Shown here piece by piece: positions 41,352-55,125 of a stretch of DNA of 64,000 bases; position 1 is the stretch's first letter; every line of letters starts with the position of its first letter. Under the pieces are notes generated by a model. It searched no databases, was not told where the DNA came from, and saw nothing but the letters and a program-made list of their open reading frames with translations. Both the position numbers and the translations under genes were made by a program. Where the stretch lies: positions 280,650 through 344,649 of the forward strand of contig NZ_QWGB01000004.1 in NCBI RefSeq assembly GCF_003576345.1. The letters are read 5' to 3'. Source of the stretch: Henriciella barbarensis (lineage in GTDB: Bacteria > Pseudomonadota > Alphaproteobacteria > Caulobacterales > Hyphomonadaceae).

Positions 41352-43943
41352 ATGTCCGATCAGCTGTCCGAAAACAAAGACCGCGATGAACAGCAGCTTC
41401 CAGATGCAGCGCATGTTGCAAATGGCGCGCGAGTAGACCTGCTTCAGCTTCTCTTCTGGGGCTGTCTCCTGGCGGCGGTTGCAGCCGCGAGCGTCGCCAT
41501 CGCATGGCCAGAAGCAGTCGGTGGGATCGGGCCCATGCTTCTTATCTCCATGGCGGCGGGCTTTATCGTTTTTCTGCTCTGGATACTCAAAGGGGCAGGG
41601 CGCAAGCTGGGCCTTTTTCCGCAGCGGGGTGCCGCAGCTGAAGCCGTGGAGGCCGCGGGACCGCGCTTTGGCTGGATCGAGGCTTTGGATGAAGCCGTGC
41701 TGATCGCAGATGCAGGTGGCGCGCCGATTGCCGCTAACGAACACTACCGTGAGCTATCGAGGAAAATTCTGTCCAACCTGAAGGATACGGCAGCGCCAGT
41801 TTCGTTTGATCGACTGTTTTCCTCAATGCCTGGACTGGCTGCGCCCGTCTTTCGTCTGTCGCGGGCTGCACGGGGCAGTCAACCGCTCGCCGAGACGTTG
41901 CCAGCCATGTCGGTCGGGTCAGAGGCTGAGACGGTGCAGTATGACGCCATGGTTGCGCCGCTACCTCGCGGGCGTGTGATGTGGCGCCTGCGCGAAGTGA
42001 GCGCAGCGCCGTTAAACGTTGCAGCGACGGATGGGCAGTCGCTCTATGTGGAAGACGCGCCCGTGGGTTTCTTCGCGGCGCGTCCTGATGGCCGCATCAA
42101 CTATGCAAACAAGTGGTTGCGTGACCTGATCGGCCTGCCGGAGACCGCGCGCAATGTCCGTCTCGATGATATCATGCGCCCGGAATTCGTTCGCATGCTG
42201 GGCCGGGACCGCAAGAGCAAGATGCCGGCACAGACCCGCATCATGATACGTGGCAGGGACGGGGTCGAGCTGCCCATGCAGGCCCTGACTTCCTGGTCGG
42301 GCAAGGGCGTGAACGCGCAGGGGCGCACCATCCTGACGTCGGCGCAGCTTGCGCCTGCAGAGCGGGAAGGTCGCTTTAGCGCACCTGTCGCTGTGCGCCC
42401 ACCATCTGCTGAGCCTGATCCGCTTTTCAATGAAGCACCATTCGGCGTTGCCCGGCTGGCCGGCGCCAGTGTCGAGAGCGCTCAGATTGTAGATGCCAAC
42501 CGCGCTCTTCGAGAGCTGAGTGAAGCGTCGATTGCGGGTGCTTCGTTTGCAGATATCTTCCTGAAAGAGGCTGATGACGGCGCCGAAGAAATTGCCTCCA
42601 AGCTTGCTGAAGCCGTCGACAAGCCGGTTGGATTGAAGCTTCCGGGGGAGCCGCCGCGAAACGTGAACGTGTTCGTTTCGCTTGATGCGTCAGGCCGCCC
42701 CTCTGTTGCCTACATTATCGACATCACCGAACAGAAAGACCTCGAAATCCGTCTGGCACAGGGTGAGAAAATGCAGGCTATCGGCCAGCTTGCTGGCGGT
42801 GTCGCGCATGATTTCAACAATGTTCTGACCGGCATCATGCTCAACAATGATGAGCTGATGACCCGCCACCCTGTCGGCGATCCGTCGTATGAAAACATCA
42901 AGAGCATCTACGAATTCTCGGTCCGGGCGAAGGACCTCGTCCGCATGCTGCTCGCCTATGCGCGCCAGCAAACATTCAAGCGTGAGATCGTCAACGCAAC
43001 CGACTTCCTGACGGAGTTTTCGCGGCTGCTTCAGCAAATCCTCGACGAACGGATCGACTTCAAGACCGTCCATGGACGCAACCTGCCTTACATCAAGGCC
43101 GACATAAACCAGCTCGAAACTGCCATCATCAACTTGGTTACCAATGCGCGTGACGCCATGCTGCTATCTGGTCGCTCGGGCGGCTCGCTGACGATCCGGA
43201 CGTCTGCAGCAACCGGCGCAGATGCCCACGAAAAGGGCTTCACCTATGTCGATGACGGTGACTACCTTTTGATCGAAGTCGCAGACACAGGGTGCGGCAT
43301 CCCGACCGATATCCTGAACAAAATCTTCCAGCCTTTCTTCACGACAAAGGATGTTGGCGTCGGCACCGGTCTTGGCCTTGCGACAGTGTATGGCATCATC
43401 AAGCAGTCGGAAGGTTATATCTGCCCGATCTCCAAAGTTGGGGAGGGCACAACCTTCCAGATCTACCTGCCAGCGCTGAAGGAAGAGGATATTCCGCAGC
43501 CCGAAGAGGAAGCGCCTTTCGATGCAGCTGAAGAGCCGCGTCCGATGGACATTTCGGGCCGTGGCCGCATCCTTCTGGTTGAGGATGAGAAGGGCCTGCG
43601 CGATATTGCCGTCATGCACCTAATCTCGCGCGGTTATGAGGTTGAGTCGGCTGGCGACGGCGAAGAAGCGCTGGAAATCCTTGAGGACGAACCGGGCGCG
43701 TTCGACCTCGTCATTTCAGACGTTGTCATGCCGGGTATGGACGGGCCGACACTGATCCGCGAAGCACGGCAATATCTTGGCGAAGCGCGTGTAATCTTCG
43801 TATCAGGTTACGCCGATCCGAACATTGCGAAACAGCTCGACGACCGGGAAATCACCTTCCTCGCCAAGCCGTTCAATGTCCGCCAGCTTGCCGAAAAGGT
43901 GAAGCAGCAGCTGGGCGTGCGTAAGGAGCGCGAAGCCGCCTAG
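41352..43943 (+). CDS. cckA: cell cycle hybrid histidine kinase CckA
   Basis: 863 residues from the ATG at 41352; an upstream in-frame start adds a 39-residue extension with no support. Two membrane helices (about 30-52 and 60-79), then PAS-like sensor regions, a HisKA with the phospho-accepting His486 in GQLAGGVAHDFNN, an HATPase with NLVTNARDAML and GTGLGLATVYGI, and a C-terminal receiver with Asp790 (VISDVVMPGMDG). This layout is that of CckA, which feeds phosphate through ChpT to CtrA and CpdR in the alphaproteobacterial cell cycle. Divergent from the L,D-transpeptidase, which may place it under common control. Confidence 0.93.
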   Translation: MSDQLSENKDRDEQQLPDAAHVANGARVDLLQLLFWGCLLAAVAAASVAIAWPEAVGGIGPMLLISMAAGFIVFLLWILKGAGRKLGLFPQRGAAAEAVEAAGPRFGWIEALDEAVLIADAGGAPIAANEHYRELSRKILSNLKDTAAPVSFDRLFSSMPGLAAPVFRLSRAARGSQPLAETLPAMSVGSEAETVQYDAMVAPLPRGRVMWRLREVSAAPLNVAATDGQSLYVEDAPVGFFAARPDGRINYANKWLRDLIGLPETARNVRLDDIMRPEFVRMLGRDRKSKMPAQTRIMIRGRDGVELPMQALTSWSGKGVNAQGRTILTSAQLAPAEREGRFSAPVAVRPPSAEPDPLFNEAPFGVARLAGASVESAQIVDANRALRELSEASIAGASFADIFLKEADDGAEEIASKLAEAVDKPVGLKLPGEPPRNVNVFVSLDASGRPSVAYIIDITEQKDLEIRLAQGEKMQAIGQLAGGVAHDFNNVLTGIMLNNDELMTRHPVGDPSYENIKSIYEFSVRAKDLVRMLLAYARQQTFKREIVNATDFLTEFSRLLQQILDERIDFKTVHGRNLPYIKADINQLETAIINLVTNARDAMLLSGRSGGSLTIRTSAATGADAHEKGFTYVDDGDYLLIEVADTGCGIPTDILNKIFQPFFTTKDVGVGTGLGLATVYGIIKQSEGYICPISKVGEGTTFQIYLPALKEEDIPQPEEEAPFDAAEEPRPMDISGRGRILLVEDEKGLRDIAVMHLISRGYEVESAGDGEEALEILEDEPGAFDLVISDVVMPGMDGPTLIREARQYLGEARVIFVSGYADPNIAKQLDDREITFLAKPFNVRQLAEKVKQQLGVRKEREAA

Positions 43944-43946
43944 AGA

Positions 43947-44834
43947 CTAGTCAGCGCGCCACCGGGCACAGATCGAAGTTGGCAGCATGCGTCCGGTCTT
44001 TTCTTCCGGCAGGGCCATCTCGCCCATCTCGATCCGCCCGCCAAAACCCTCCATCCGGTCGCCCAACGCCTGCGCAAGAGCGATGTGAGACAGGCGGACA
44101 GCGTAGGCTGTGAGGATGACGAAGAGCGGCTTTTCCACCAGAAGGCTTGCTACCCCGTCGAGCAGCTCGGGAAGATCTTCCTCGAAACGCCAGGTTTCAT
44201 TCTTCGTGCCACGACCGAATTTTGGTGGGTCGAGAATGATCGCGTCATATTGGTTGCCGCGGCGCTGTTCGCGGGCGACAAACTTCATGGCGTCGTCGGC
44301 GATCCAGCGGATCGTGCGGTCATCCAGAGCGGAAAGTGACTGGGCGTCCTTGCCAAAGCCGTTCGACTTCGGGCTGGCGTCAAGATGGACGACCTCAGCG
44401 CCTGCCTGCGCGCAGGCAAGGGACATCAGACCGGTATATCCAAAGAGGTTGAGAACCTTTGCGGGACGGCTGGTCTTCTTGAGTTGTTCCTGCGCGAAGG
44501 CCCAGTGGACGGCGTGTTCCTGAAACACGCCCATATGACGGAAGGGGGTGCGGCGCGCCTCGAAGCGGATACCGTTCCATTCCATCGGCCAAGTGTCGGG
44601 TGCCTTTGGGCTCAGCCGGCGCCATTCGCCGCGCTCATCGTCACCAGCCTTGGCGTCGAACCAGGCGTCGGCTTTCCAGGTGTCGACGGGTTTGTTTGGT
44701 CGCCAGAAGGCTTGCGGGTCCGGGCGGATCACCGTCTGGCTGGCGAACCGCTCAAGCTTCATGCCGTCGCCGCTGTCGAGAAGGGCGTAGTCCTTCCAGT
44801 TATCTGCGAGGAAGAGTGTCTGTTCGTATTTCAT
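43947..44834 (-). CDS. class I SAM-dependent methyltransferase, RlmI/COG1092-like
   Basis: 295 residues. The SAM-binding loop LNLFGYTGLMSLACAQAGAE and the catalytic-type motif ILDPPKFGRG are those of the 23S rRNA cytosine-methyltransferase-like group (RlmI/RlmK core) without the PUA domain. Substrate RNA or other target is not proved. The start overlaps the end of the upstream TrmH-like gene by 4 nt (ATGA), so two RNA-methylation-type genes form one unit. Confidence 0.85.
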   Translation of the reverse strand: MKYEQTLFLADNWKDYALLDSGDGMKLERFASQTVIRPDPQAFWRPNKPVDTWKADAWFDAKAGDDERGEWRRLSPKAPDTWPMEWNGIRFEARRTPFRHMGVFQEHAVHWAFAQEQLKKTSRPAKVLNLFGYTGLMSLACAQAGAEVVHLDASPKSNGFGKDAQSLSALDDRTIRWIADDAMKFVAREQRRGNQYDAIILDPPKFGRGTKNETWRFEEDLPELLDGVASLLVEKPLFVILTAYAVRLSHIALAQALGDRMEGFGGRIEMGEMALPEEKTGRMLPTSICARWRAD

Positions 44835-45643
44835 GCAAACCCTCGCTGGCGCCAGGCTTCATAGGTCATGATGGCGGTGGCTTGGGCGAGATTGAGACTA
44901 TCGGCGCCGCCGCGCATCGGTATCAGGCAAAGCGTATCGCATTTTGCTTCAACTTCATCAGGAAGTCCGGCCTGTTCATTTCCCATCAGGATGATGCTCG
45001 GAGCAGTCATGTCCGCTTCGATATGGCGAACCGTACCGTTCACACTCGCGGCAAACATGGAAAGGCCTTCGCCGGTACGCCAAGTGTTGAACTCTTCAAA
45101 GCTGCTGCGCGCAAAAGGGATGTCGAAGATCGACCCCATGGAGGCCCTGACCGCCTCGACGCTGTAAGGGTCGCAGCACTGGCCGATAAGCAGAACGCCT
45201 GAAATGCCAGCACAATCTGCCGTTCTGAGGATGGTGCCGAGATTGCCGGGGTCACGAACTTCATACAGGGCAACCCAAAGCGAGGACTTCGGAACATCGA
45301 GGTCGCTTAGCTCCGGAGCCGTCTGTCTGAATGCGCCAATGACGGCCTGCGGATTGTCCTTGCGAGCGATCTGGCCAGCAAGCCGGTCAGTGACCTGTAC
45401 GGTGCGGGTGCCGGATTTTGAAGCGCGGGCGACAAGGTCGCGGACGAAGGAACGCTCCGCGCTGGAGGCCGAGACAACGAGGCTGTCGAGTGCCCACCCA
45501 GCAGACAGCCCCTGTTCAACGAGGCGCGCGCCCTCAGCGAGGAAAAGGCCAGTCTCAGCCCGGCCCTTCTTGCGCTCAAGGCTTCGCAGGCTCTTGATAA
45601 GCGGGTTCGAGGTACTGGAAATGATCTCAGGAGGCGATGACAT
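44831..45643 (-). CDS. TrmH/SpoU-family RNA 2'-O-methyltransferase
   Basis: 270 residues from the ATG at 45643 (MSSPPEIISSTSNPLIKSLR), the family-like start; a longer frame to 45763 adds a non-conserved basic extension. Motifs VALYEVRDPGNLGTILRTAD, then ILMGNEQAGLP and CLIPMRGGADSLNLAQATAI define the knotted SPOUT fold. It probably modifies 23S rRNA or a tRNA. It is translationally coupled to the downstream methyltransferase. Confidence 0.9.
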   Translation of the reverse strand: MSSPPEIISSTSNPLIKSLRSLERKKGRAETGLFLAEGARLVEQGLSAGWALDSLVVSASSAERSFVRDLVARASKSGTRTVQVTDRLAGQIARKDNPQAVIGAFRQTAPELSDLDVPKSSLWVALYEVRDPGNLGTILRTADCAGISGVLLIGQCCDPYSVEAVRASMGSIFDIPFARSSFEEFNTWRTGEGLSMFAASVNGTVRHIEADMTAPSIILMGNEQAGLPDEVEAKCDTLCLIPMRGGADSLNLAQATAIMTYEAWRQRGFA

Positions 45644-45830
45644 GCGCGGCGTGTAGCCCGAGAGGCGGTCGAAGACAATTGACGCAAGCGTCAGGGTTCG
45701 GTCTGGTGGCAGAATCAAGACAGGAATGCCGATCCGCCTGTGAAGCCAGTCTCTTCTGGCCATCAGGATGACGCGTCATAAGCAAGCTGGCGATGTGGTA
45801 AAACCACTGCGAGCATGGGGAGCCCACGAG

Positions 45831-47108
45831 ATGGCTTTGGTTCACGAGTATGTCTGGTTCATCCTGGCAGGCGCCCTCGTCTTTGGTTTTGTGCTCGCGT
45901 GGATTCTACGCGGACTGAAGAAATCTCCGGCTGAACAGCGGGCGATTGTCGATCGCGATATCGCACTGCTTGAGCTGCAGCAGACGAAGGATGAGCTCGA
46001 CAGTCTTTTTGCGGCTCAGCGCAAGTTCAAGGCGGAAACCAAGGCAGCCGCCGATGCGGGTGCTGACCCGGCATTGAGGGCGCAGGTTGAAAAGCTTCGG
46101 GCAGAGCTTGCTGCAGCGAAGGCTGGACCGGAAGCCGCGCCTAAGGCGCAGGCTGCGATGGTCCCGCCGACGGAGGCGCTGAGTGTTCCGGCGCCCGATG
46201 TAGCGCCAACGCCTGCCAACCAAGCGGTTGCATCGCGGTCTGCCGAAGAGACCTCGATGCGTAACGCGCTGATTGCCCGCAATGAGTACCTCGAAGAACG
46301 CGTCCACGAGGTAGAACTGCGCCTGCACCACATGGCGAAGGAGCTCGCGGCCGCTAAAGCTGATGACGCCAGCGCCGACAGTACTTCGAAAGAGGTCTGG
46401 CTTGCGAATTATCTCAGCATTCGCGCGGACGCGCTTCAGACCAAGCTGCAAGACGCGCTCTCAGTGACTGACAAGGAAGGGGCAGCGGACGCGGCGGAGG
46501 CGGCTTCTGCGCAGGTCTTGTCCAGCGAGGAGCGCGACGAGGAAATGGCGCGGCTTCGTTGGCGAAACCGGTATCTGGAAAGCCGGCTTGCATATCTCGG
46601 CCAGCCTTCATCACGGCCAGCATCGCCCTCGTCACCCGCCGCGACTGCTGGAGAGCGCGGGGCGGCACCTGCGAAGCCGACAACTGCGCCAACTTCAGCG
46701 CTTGGGCGGCCGGTTCAGCCCACCGCCGCGCCTCGCCTTGCTGAAAGCTCTCCTGATCGGCTTGCCTCTCGTGGTCCGCGGTTCACCAGTCCGTTCTCGG
46801 CGCTCGCAAGTTCCGCGCAGCCACGAAAGCAGGCGCCTGCTGTCGCTGTCCCGCCGAGCCGCCCTACGCCGATCAAGCCTCCCGCCAAACAAACGGCCGA
46901 CGGGCAAGCTGATGATCTCACTCGAATTTCAGGTCTGAGTTCCTCCATAGAACTCAAACTCAATGAAATCGGGATCTGGCATTATGCCCAGATCGCCAAC
47001 TGGACTGACCAGCATCTTGAATGGGTAGACCGCAGCTTTGGTCTGGACGGGCAGGCCAGGCGCGAAGGATGGGTTAGCCAGGCAAGGCAGTTGACCGCTT
47101 CTGTCTGA
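45831..47108 (+). CDS. membrane-anchored coiled-coil protein with C-terminal helix-hairpin-helix-like domain
   Basis: 425 residues from the ATG at 45831. One membrane helix (about residues 6-24) is followed by coiled coils (about 30-90 and 140-185), an Ala/Pro-rich linker (about 250-350), and a C-terminal domain LTRISGLSSSIELKLNEIGI, then HYAQIANWT. The last resembles the helix-hairpin-helix unit often found at the end of alphaproteobacterial membrane or ribosomal L21-fusion proteins. Function is unknown; membrane-to-nucleic-acid tethering is possible. Divergent from the TrmH-like gene. Confidence 0.7.
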   Translation: MALVHEYVWFILAGALVFGFVLAWILRGLKKSPAEQRAIVDRDIALLELQQTKDELDSLFAAQRKFKAETKAAADAGADPALRAQVEKLRAELAAAKAGPEAAPKAQAAMVPPTEALSVPAPDVAPTPANQAVASRSAEETSMRNALIARNEYLEERVHEVELRLHHMAKELAAAKADDASADSTSKEVWLANYLSIRADALQTKLQDALSVTDKEGAADAAEAASAQVLSSEERDEEMARLRWRNRYLESRLAYLGQPSSRPASPSSPAATAGERGAAPAKPTTAPTSALGRPVQPTAAPRLAESSPDRLASRGPRFTSPFSALASSAQPRKQAPAVAVPPSRPTPIKPPAKQTADGQADDLTRISGLSSSIELKLNEIGIWHYAQIANWTDQHLEWVDRSFGLDGQARREGWVSQARQLTASV

Positions 47109-47187
47109 TTTTTCTGGCACATGAACGAACCGGTGATTTGCGAGTTTAGCCATTCAGGTTAATGTCCACGCAAATGGGAGACACCGG

Positions 47188-48003
47188 ATGGCAAAAAATA
47201 CCAAGGCTGAGGCCGTATCACGCGGGACGAGCGACCAGGGCAAGCTTCACAGAGGGCTATTTGCAGCGCTCGCCGGGTCGCTGACCCTCGCTGCGACTGC
47301 CTGTAGCGTCAATCCGTATACCGGCGAGCAGCAATTCGCCGCTTATGACGACGCGCAGCTTTCACAAGCGTCCGCGCAGGCCTGGCAGCAGCTGCAATCG
47401 CAAACGCCAACGTTGAGCTCCGGCTCTCAGTATAACCGTGTCCAGAGTGTCTGGCGCCGTATCGCGGCCGCCTCGCCCAAGGCGGGCGAACAGTGGGATG
47501 TGCAAGTATTCAACTCTGAAGAAGTGAACGCCTTCGTCATGCCGGGCAATCGCGTCGGCGTATATACAGGGCTTCTGAACCTGGTTGAAAATGACGACCA
47601 GCTCGCGGCGGTTCTTGGTCACGAAGTCGCGCACGCGATCTACCGGCACGCCAACCAGCGCGCGACCCGCGCCGCGGCCGCTTCAACAGCCGTACAGATT
47701 GGGGCGGCAGCTGTCGGGAGCAGCGGACTAGGCGTGGACCCGAACCAGGTGAACGCGCTTGGCAGTGTTGCGGCAAACCTTGGTGTCGTCCTGCCATATA
47801 GCCGTAATGCAGAGCTGGAGGCTGATCTTGCTGGCGTCGATTACATGGTGCGCGCAGGTTATGACCCACGCGCGGCGATCCGTTTGTGGGAGGTGATGCA
47901 GCAAGCCAACAACCAGCGCACGGCGGACTTTCTGTCGACCCACCCCAACCCGGATGTCCGCCAACAACGCATTCGTGACTATATCCAGCAGAAAGGCTAT
48001 TAG
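47188..48003 (+). CDS. M48-family zinc metalloprotease lipoprotein
   Basis: 271 residues. A basic N-terminal stretch precedes a lipoprotein-type signal ending TAC (Cys39). The active site HEVAH (His145, Glu146, His149) and the third ligand region ELEADLAGVDYM are intact. The related E. coli LoiP/BepA proteases degrade misfolded outer-membrane proteins. It is followed by a terminator and then by rplK; secE-nusG normally occupies this position. Confidence 0.92.
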   Translation: MAKNTKAEAVSRGTSDQGKLHRGLFAALAGSLTLAATACSVNPYTGEQQFAAYDDAQLSQASAQAWQQLQSQTPTLSSGSQYNRVQSVWRRIAAASPKAGEQWDVQVFNSEEVNAFVMPGNRVGVYTGLLNLVENDDQLAAVLGHEVAHAIYRHANQRATRAAAASTAVQIGAAAVGSSGLGVDPNQVNALGSVAANLGVVLPYSRNAELEADLAGVDYMVRAGYDPRAAIRLWEVMQQANNQRTADFLSTHPNPDVRQQRIRDYIQQKGY

Positions 48004-48027
48004 GCCCTACTAGCGGGACGCAGAGCT

Positions 48028-48060
48028 GACCCGGCGGGCTTGACCTGCCGGGTCTTTTCG
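48028..48060 (+). terminator. intrinsic terminator after the M48 gene
   Basis: GACCCGGC and GCCGGGTC form the stem, followed by TTTTCG, 25 bp after the stop codon. It separates the protease from the rplKA transcript. Confidence 0.88.
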
Positions 48061-48210
48061 TGTGTACCGCGCGCTTCGCTCGCCAAAGGGCGAAACACCT
48101 GTGGGAAGTGCCGGTGGGAAAGACCATCATCGGGCTTGTTACCACGGGGCCTCAAACCAGGCGGCCGGATCGAAAGACCACCGGTCACTTTACAAGCCAG
48201 AGAGGATGAC

Positions 48211-48654
48211 ATGGCTAAGAAATTGCTGGGGCAGCTCAAGCTCCAGATCCCGGCCGGTTCGGCCAACCCATCTCCACCTGTTGGTCCAGCGCTCGGTCAG
48301 CGCGGCATCAACATCATGGAGTTCTGCAAGGCCTTCAACGCGAAGACCGAAAGCATGGAAAAGGGCCTGCCGATCCCGGTCGTGATCGACTATTATCAGG
48401 ACAAGTCCTTTACCTTCACCACGAAGACGCCGCCTGCGAGCGTTCTTCTGAAGAAGGCTGCGGGCCTGAAGATCGGCAAGCCGAACTCAGGTGCTAAACA
48501 GCCGGGCAAGGACGTCGCCGGTAAGGTGACGGTCGCCCAGTGCCGCGAGATCGCTGAAGCCAAGATGGTCGATCTCAATGCAACGGACCTCGATGCCGCT
48601 ACAGAGATCATCAAAGGCTCTGCGCGCTCGATGGGCCTGAACGTGGTGGAATAG
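48211..48654 (+). CDS. rplK: 50S ribosomal protein L11
   Basis: 147 residues. [20 protein letters not shown], then GINIMEF and the C-terminal [10 protein letters not shown] are diagnostic. L11 forms the GTPase-associated stalk base and is needed for RelA sensing. The 150-bp leader upstream is rich in short inverted repeats and contains GTGGGAA and GGTGGGAAA words, a likely L1-binding or autoregulatory leader, though the structure was not modelled. Followed 4 bp later by rplA. Confidence 0.98.
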   Translation: MAKKLLGQLKLQIPAGSANPSPPVGPALGQRGINIMEFCKAFNAKTESMEKGLPIPVVIDYYQDKSFTFTTKTPPASVLLKKAAGLKIGKPNSGAKQPGKDVAGKVTVAQCREIAEAKMVDLNATDLDAATEIIKGSARSMGLNVVE

Positions 48655-48658
48655 GAAC

Positions 48659-49360
48659 ATGTCTAAGCACGGAAAAAGATATCGCGCCGCTCACGGCACT
48701 GTCGACATCGAGAAAGTGTATGGCGTTTCTGAAGCCATCTCGCTCGTGAAGTCGAATGCGACCTCCAAGTTCGACGAGACAATTGAAGTCGCCGTCAATC
48801 TGGGCGTTGATCCGAAATACGCCGATCAGATGGTCCGCGGCATGGTTTCCATGCCTGCCGGTACCGGTAAAGACGTTCGCGTGGCTGTGTTTGCCCGCGA
48901 CGCCAAGGCTGAAGAAGCCAAGGAAGCCGGTGCGGATTTCGTCGGCGCTGAAGACCTCATGGAGCAGGTCCAGGGCGGGATGATGGATTTTGATCGCGTC
49001 ATCGCAACGCCAGACATGATGGCTGTTGTTGGTCGTCTCGGTAAGGTGCTTGGCCCGCGCGGCCTGATGCCGAACCCGAAAGTCGGTACGGTCACCCCGA
49101 ACGTTGCGAAAGCTGTTGCTGATGCAAAGGGCGGCTCTGTTGAGTTCCGCGTCGAGAAGCAGGGCATCATTCATGCGGGCATCGGCAAGGCAAGCTTCTC
49201 CGAAGCTGACCTTGAGACGAACTTCAAGGCATTCGTGGATGCACTGGTCAAGGCACGCCCGTCGGGTGCCAAAGGCACCTATGTCCGGAGGATCGCTCTT
49301 TCCTCAACGATGGGCCCGGGTGTCACTGTTGATACCGCAGAGGCTATCGCTGCCGGCTGA
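48659..49360 (+). CDS. rplA: 50S ribosomal protein L1
   Basis: 233 residues, with [20 protein letters not shown], then the C-terminal [12 protein letters not shown]1 binds 23S rRNA at the L1 stalk and represses its own operon. The ATG follows the rplK stop by 4 bp. A terminator after the gene ends the rplKA unit. Confidence 0.98.
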   Translation: MSKHGKRYRAAHGTVDIEKVYGVSEAISLVKSNATSKFDETIEVAVNLGVDPKYADQMVRGMVSMPAGTGKDVRVAVFARDAKAEEAKEAGADFVGAEDLMEQVQGGMMDFDRVIATPDMMAVVGRLGKVLGPRGLMPNPKVGTVTPNVAKAVADAKGGSVEFRVEKQGIIHAGIGKASFSEADLETNFKAFVDALVKARPSGAKGTYVRRIALSSTMGPGVTVDTAEAIAAG

Positions 49361-49388
49361 GGCCTGACAGAACAGTAATTCAGATAGG

Positions 49389-49417
49389 CGCCCGGGAAGT
49401 GAATCCCGGGCGTTTTT
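49389..49417 (+). terminator. intrinsic terminator after rplA
   Basis: CGCCCGGGA (49389-49397) pairs with TCCCGGGCG (49404-49412), followed by TTTTT. It separates rplKA from rplJL. Confidence 0.93.
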
Positions 49418-49529
49418 CGTTGTCTGGAGCGACGCAGATTCATCTCATACCGGTTACTTGACCGTTGTGAGTTTTTGTGCGGGCGGGGGGTTGCGGCTGA
49501 AATGTTTACACGTTAACAGACCCCTCTTG

Positions 49530-49568
49530 ACGGGAGACCACCGAGCTTAATCGGGGGCCTCCCGTTTT
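49530..49568 (+). promoter_or_regulatory. rplJ leader hairpin (L10 leader / attenuator candidate)
   Basis: ACGGGAG (49530-49536) pairs with CTCCCGT (49559-49565), with inner CCGA/TCGG arms (49541-49544 and 49551-49554), followed by TTTT. It lies ~205 bp before rplJ, where L10-L12 binding leaders are located. The internal-loop hairpin with a T run could act as an attenuator for rplJL-rpoBC. Confidence 0.6.
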
Positions 49569-49772
49569 CCTGTCCAAGACCATGGGTCGTGCCCTCTGGG
49601 CTCAGAAATCCCATGATAGACGGGGTGAGGCGACTATTAGAGGCTGTCGGAATTCACGTTTCGGCCAGTCTGGTATCGCCAGGCCCTGGGCAGGCGCTGG
49701 ATGCGGAGTGATCCGTTAAAGGCGAATTCCCGGGCGCCCGGATGGGCCGGACGCCTTAACTGGAGAACCGTA

Positions 49773-50288
49773 ATGGATAAAGCTGGAAAGCAGGCGGCGC
49801 TCGCGGAACTCGAAGAGGTTTTCGAGAATTCCGGTGCAGTTGTTGTCACGCATTATACCGGTTTGAGCGTTGCGGAACTGACGAAGCTGCGTACCTCGCT
49901 CAGAGAGCAGGGTGGGCGGCTTAAAGTGGTCAAGAACCGGATTGCCAAGATTGCCCTCAAGGGCAAGGGCGGCGATGTGGCTCAGGGCCTCTTCACTGGC
50001 CAGGTGGCGATTGCCTACGCAGAAGACCCAACGGTCCCTGCCAAAGCAGCCGCTGAGTTTGCCAAAAACAATGAAAAGCTGAAACTCGTCGGAGGCGTCA
50101 TGGGCGCCGAAGTGATGGACGGTGCGGGTGTCGAAGCCCTCGCCAAAATGCCATCGCGCGAAGAGATGATTGCAACCATTGTTGCCCGCCTGACAGGTCA
50201 GGCCAGCCAGATCGTCCAGCGCGTCAATGCGCCGGGCCAAGGTCTTGCTGGAGCGATCAAGGTCATCGGCGAGCAGGCAGCGGCATAG
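49773..50288 (+). CDS. rplJ: 50S ribosomal protein L10
   Basis: 171 residues from the ATG at 49773 (TGGAGAA upstream). The N-terminal RNA-binding part (AVVVTHYTGLSVAELTKLR) and the C-terminal helix that binds L7/L12 dimers are present. L10 with L12 is the usual autoregulator of this operon, which agrees with the long leader upstream. Confidence 0.98.
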   Translation: MDKAGKQAALAELEEVFENSGAVVVTHYTGLSVAELTKLRTSLREQGGRLKVVKNRIAKIALKGKGGDVAQGLFTGQVAIAYAEDPTVPAKAAAEFAKNNEKLKLVGGVMGAEVMDGAGVEALAKMPSREEMIATIVARLTGQASQIVQRVNAPGQGLAGAIKVIGEQAAA

Positions 50289-50352
50289 CGTCAGCTAAGA
50301 CAACGCAAAACCAGAACACCTCTAAATTTGAACAAGAAAGTCGATCAGACAA

Positions 50353-50730
50353 ATGGCAGATATTGCAAAACTTGGTGACGAACTTCTCGGCCTCACCATC
50401 CTCGAAGCAAAAGAGCTCAACGACTATCTCGAAGAGCGCGGCATCAAAGCAGCAGCAGCTGTTGCTATGGCCGGTCCAGCAGCTGGCGGCGGCGACGCGG
50501 CAGCAGCTGAAGAGAAAACCGAATTTGACGTCATCCTGACCGATGGCGGCGACAAGAAAATCAACGTCATTAAGGTCGTGCGCGAAGTCGTGTCCGGTCT
50601 TGGCCTGAAAGAAGCCAAGGAGCTCGTCGAAGGCGCTCCGAAGCCAATCAAGGAAGGCGTTTCCAAGGACGAAGCAGAAGAGCTCAAGAAGAAGTTCGAA
50701 GAAGCTGGTGCCAAGGTCGAAATCAAGTAA
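50353..50730 (+). CDS. rplL: 50S ribosomal protein L7/L12
   Basis: 125 residues. An N-terminal dimerization helix, an Ala/Gly-rich hinge ([17 protein letters not shown]) and the C-terminal domain [20 protein letters not shown] bind translation factors. The gene follows rplJ by 64 bp. No terminator separates it clearly from rpoB (175 bp gap). Confidence 0.98.
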   Translation: MADIAKLGDELLGLTILEAKELNDYLEERGIKAAAAVAMAGPAAGGGDAAAAEEKTEFDVILTDGGDKKINVIKVVREVVSGLGLKEAKELVEGAPKPIKEGVSKDEAEELKKKFEEAGAKVEIK

Positions 50731-50905
50731 GCCGGCTACGGCTTACAATTAAGGGGTGGTGTCTGCGCGAGGCACTATCTCTGTAGAGTAAATAGCGCGG
50801 CGGAGCCTCTTGTGGGTTCCGCCGCGTGCTCGCGTTTCAGGTGGCAAGCCGCCGCCGGACCTGCATGCTGCAGGACGGAGTGGCCGGCAAGAAACGGAAC
50901 TAAAG

Positions 50906-55033
<4,128 letters not shown>

Positions 55034-55125
55034 GCCGCCACATGGTAATCGTGTCGATTAGAGACTAGGTTTTTCTAAAGGCCAGGCATCAAGTCTGGCC
55101 GCCCCCTCCCGAGGAGCGGAATTAA

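Larger units (their letters stand above)
49361..49772. other. 412-bp gap between rplA and rplJ: terminator, promoter region and L10 leader
   Basis: The first 60 bp hold the rplA terminator. The remaining ~350 bp comprise an AT-richer probable promoter region (about 49440-49525) and a GC-rich, structure-prone leader down to the rplJ start. No ORF is supported here. Confidence 0.7.
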
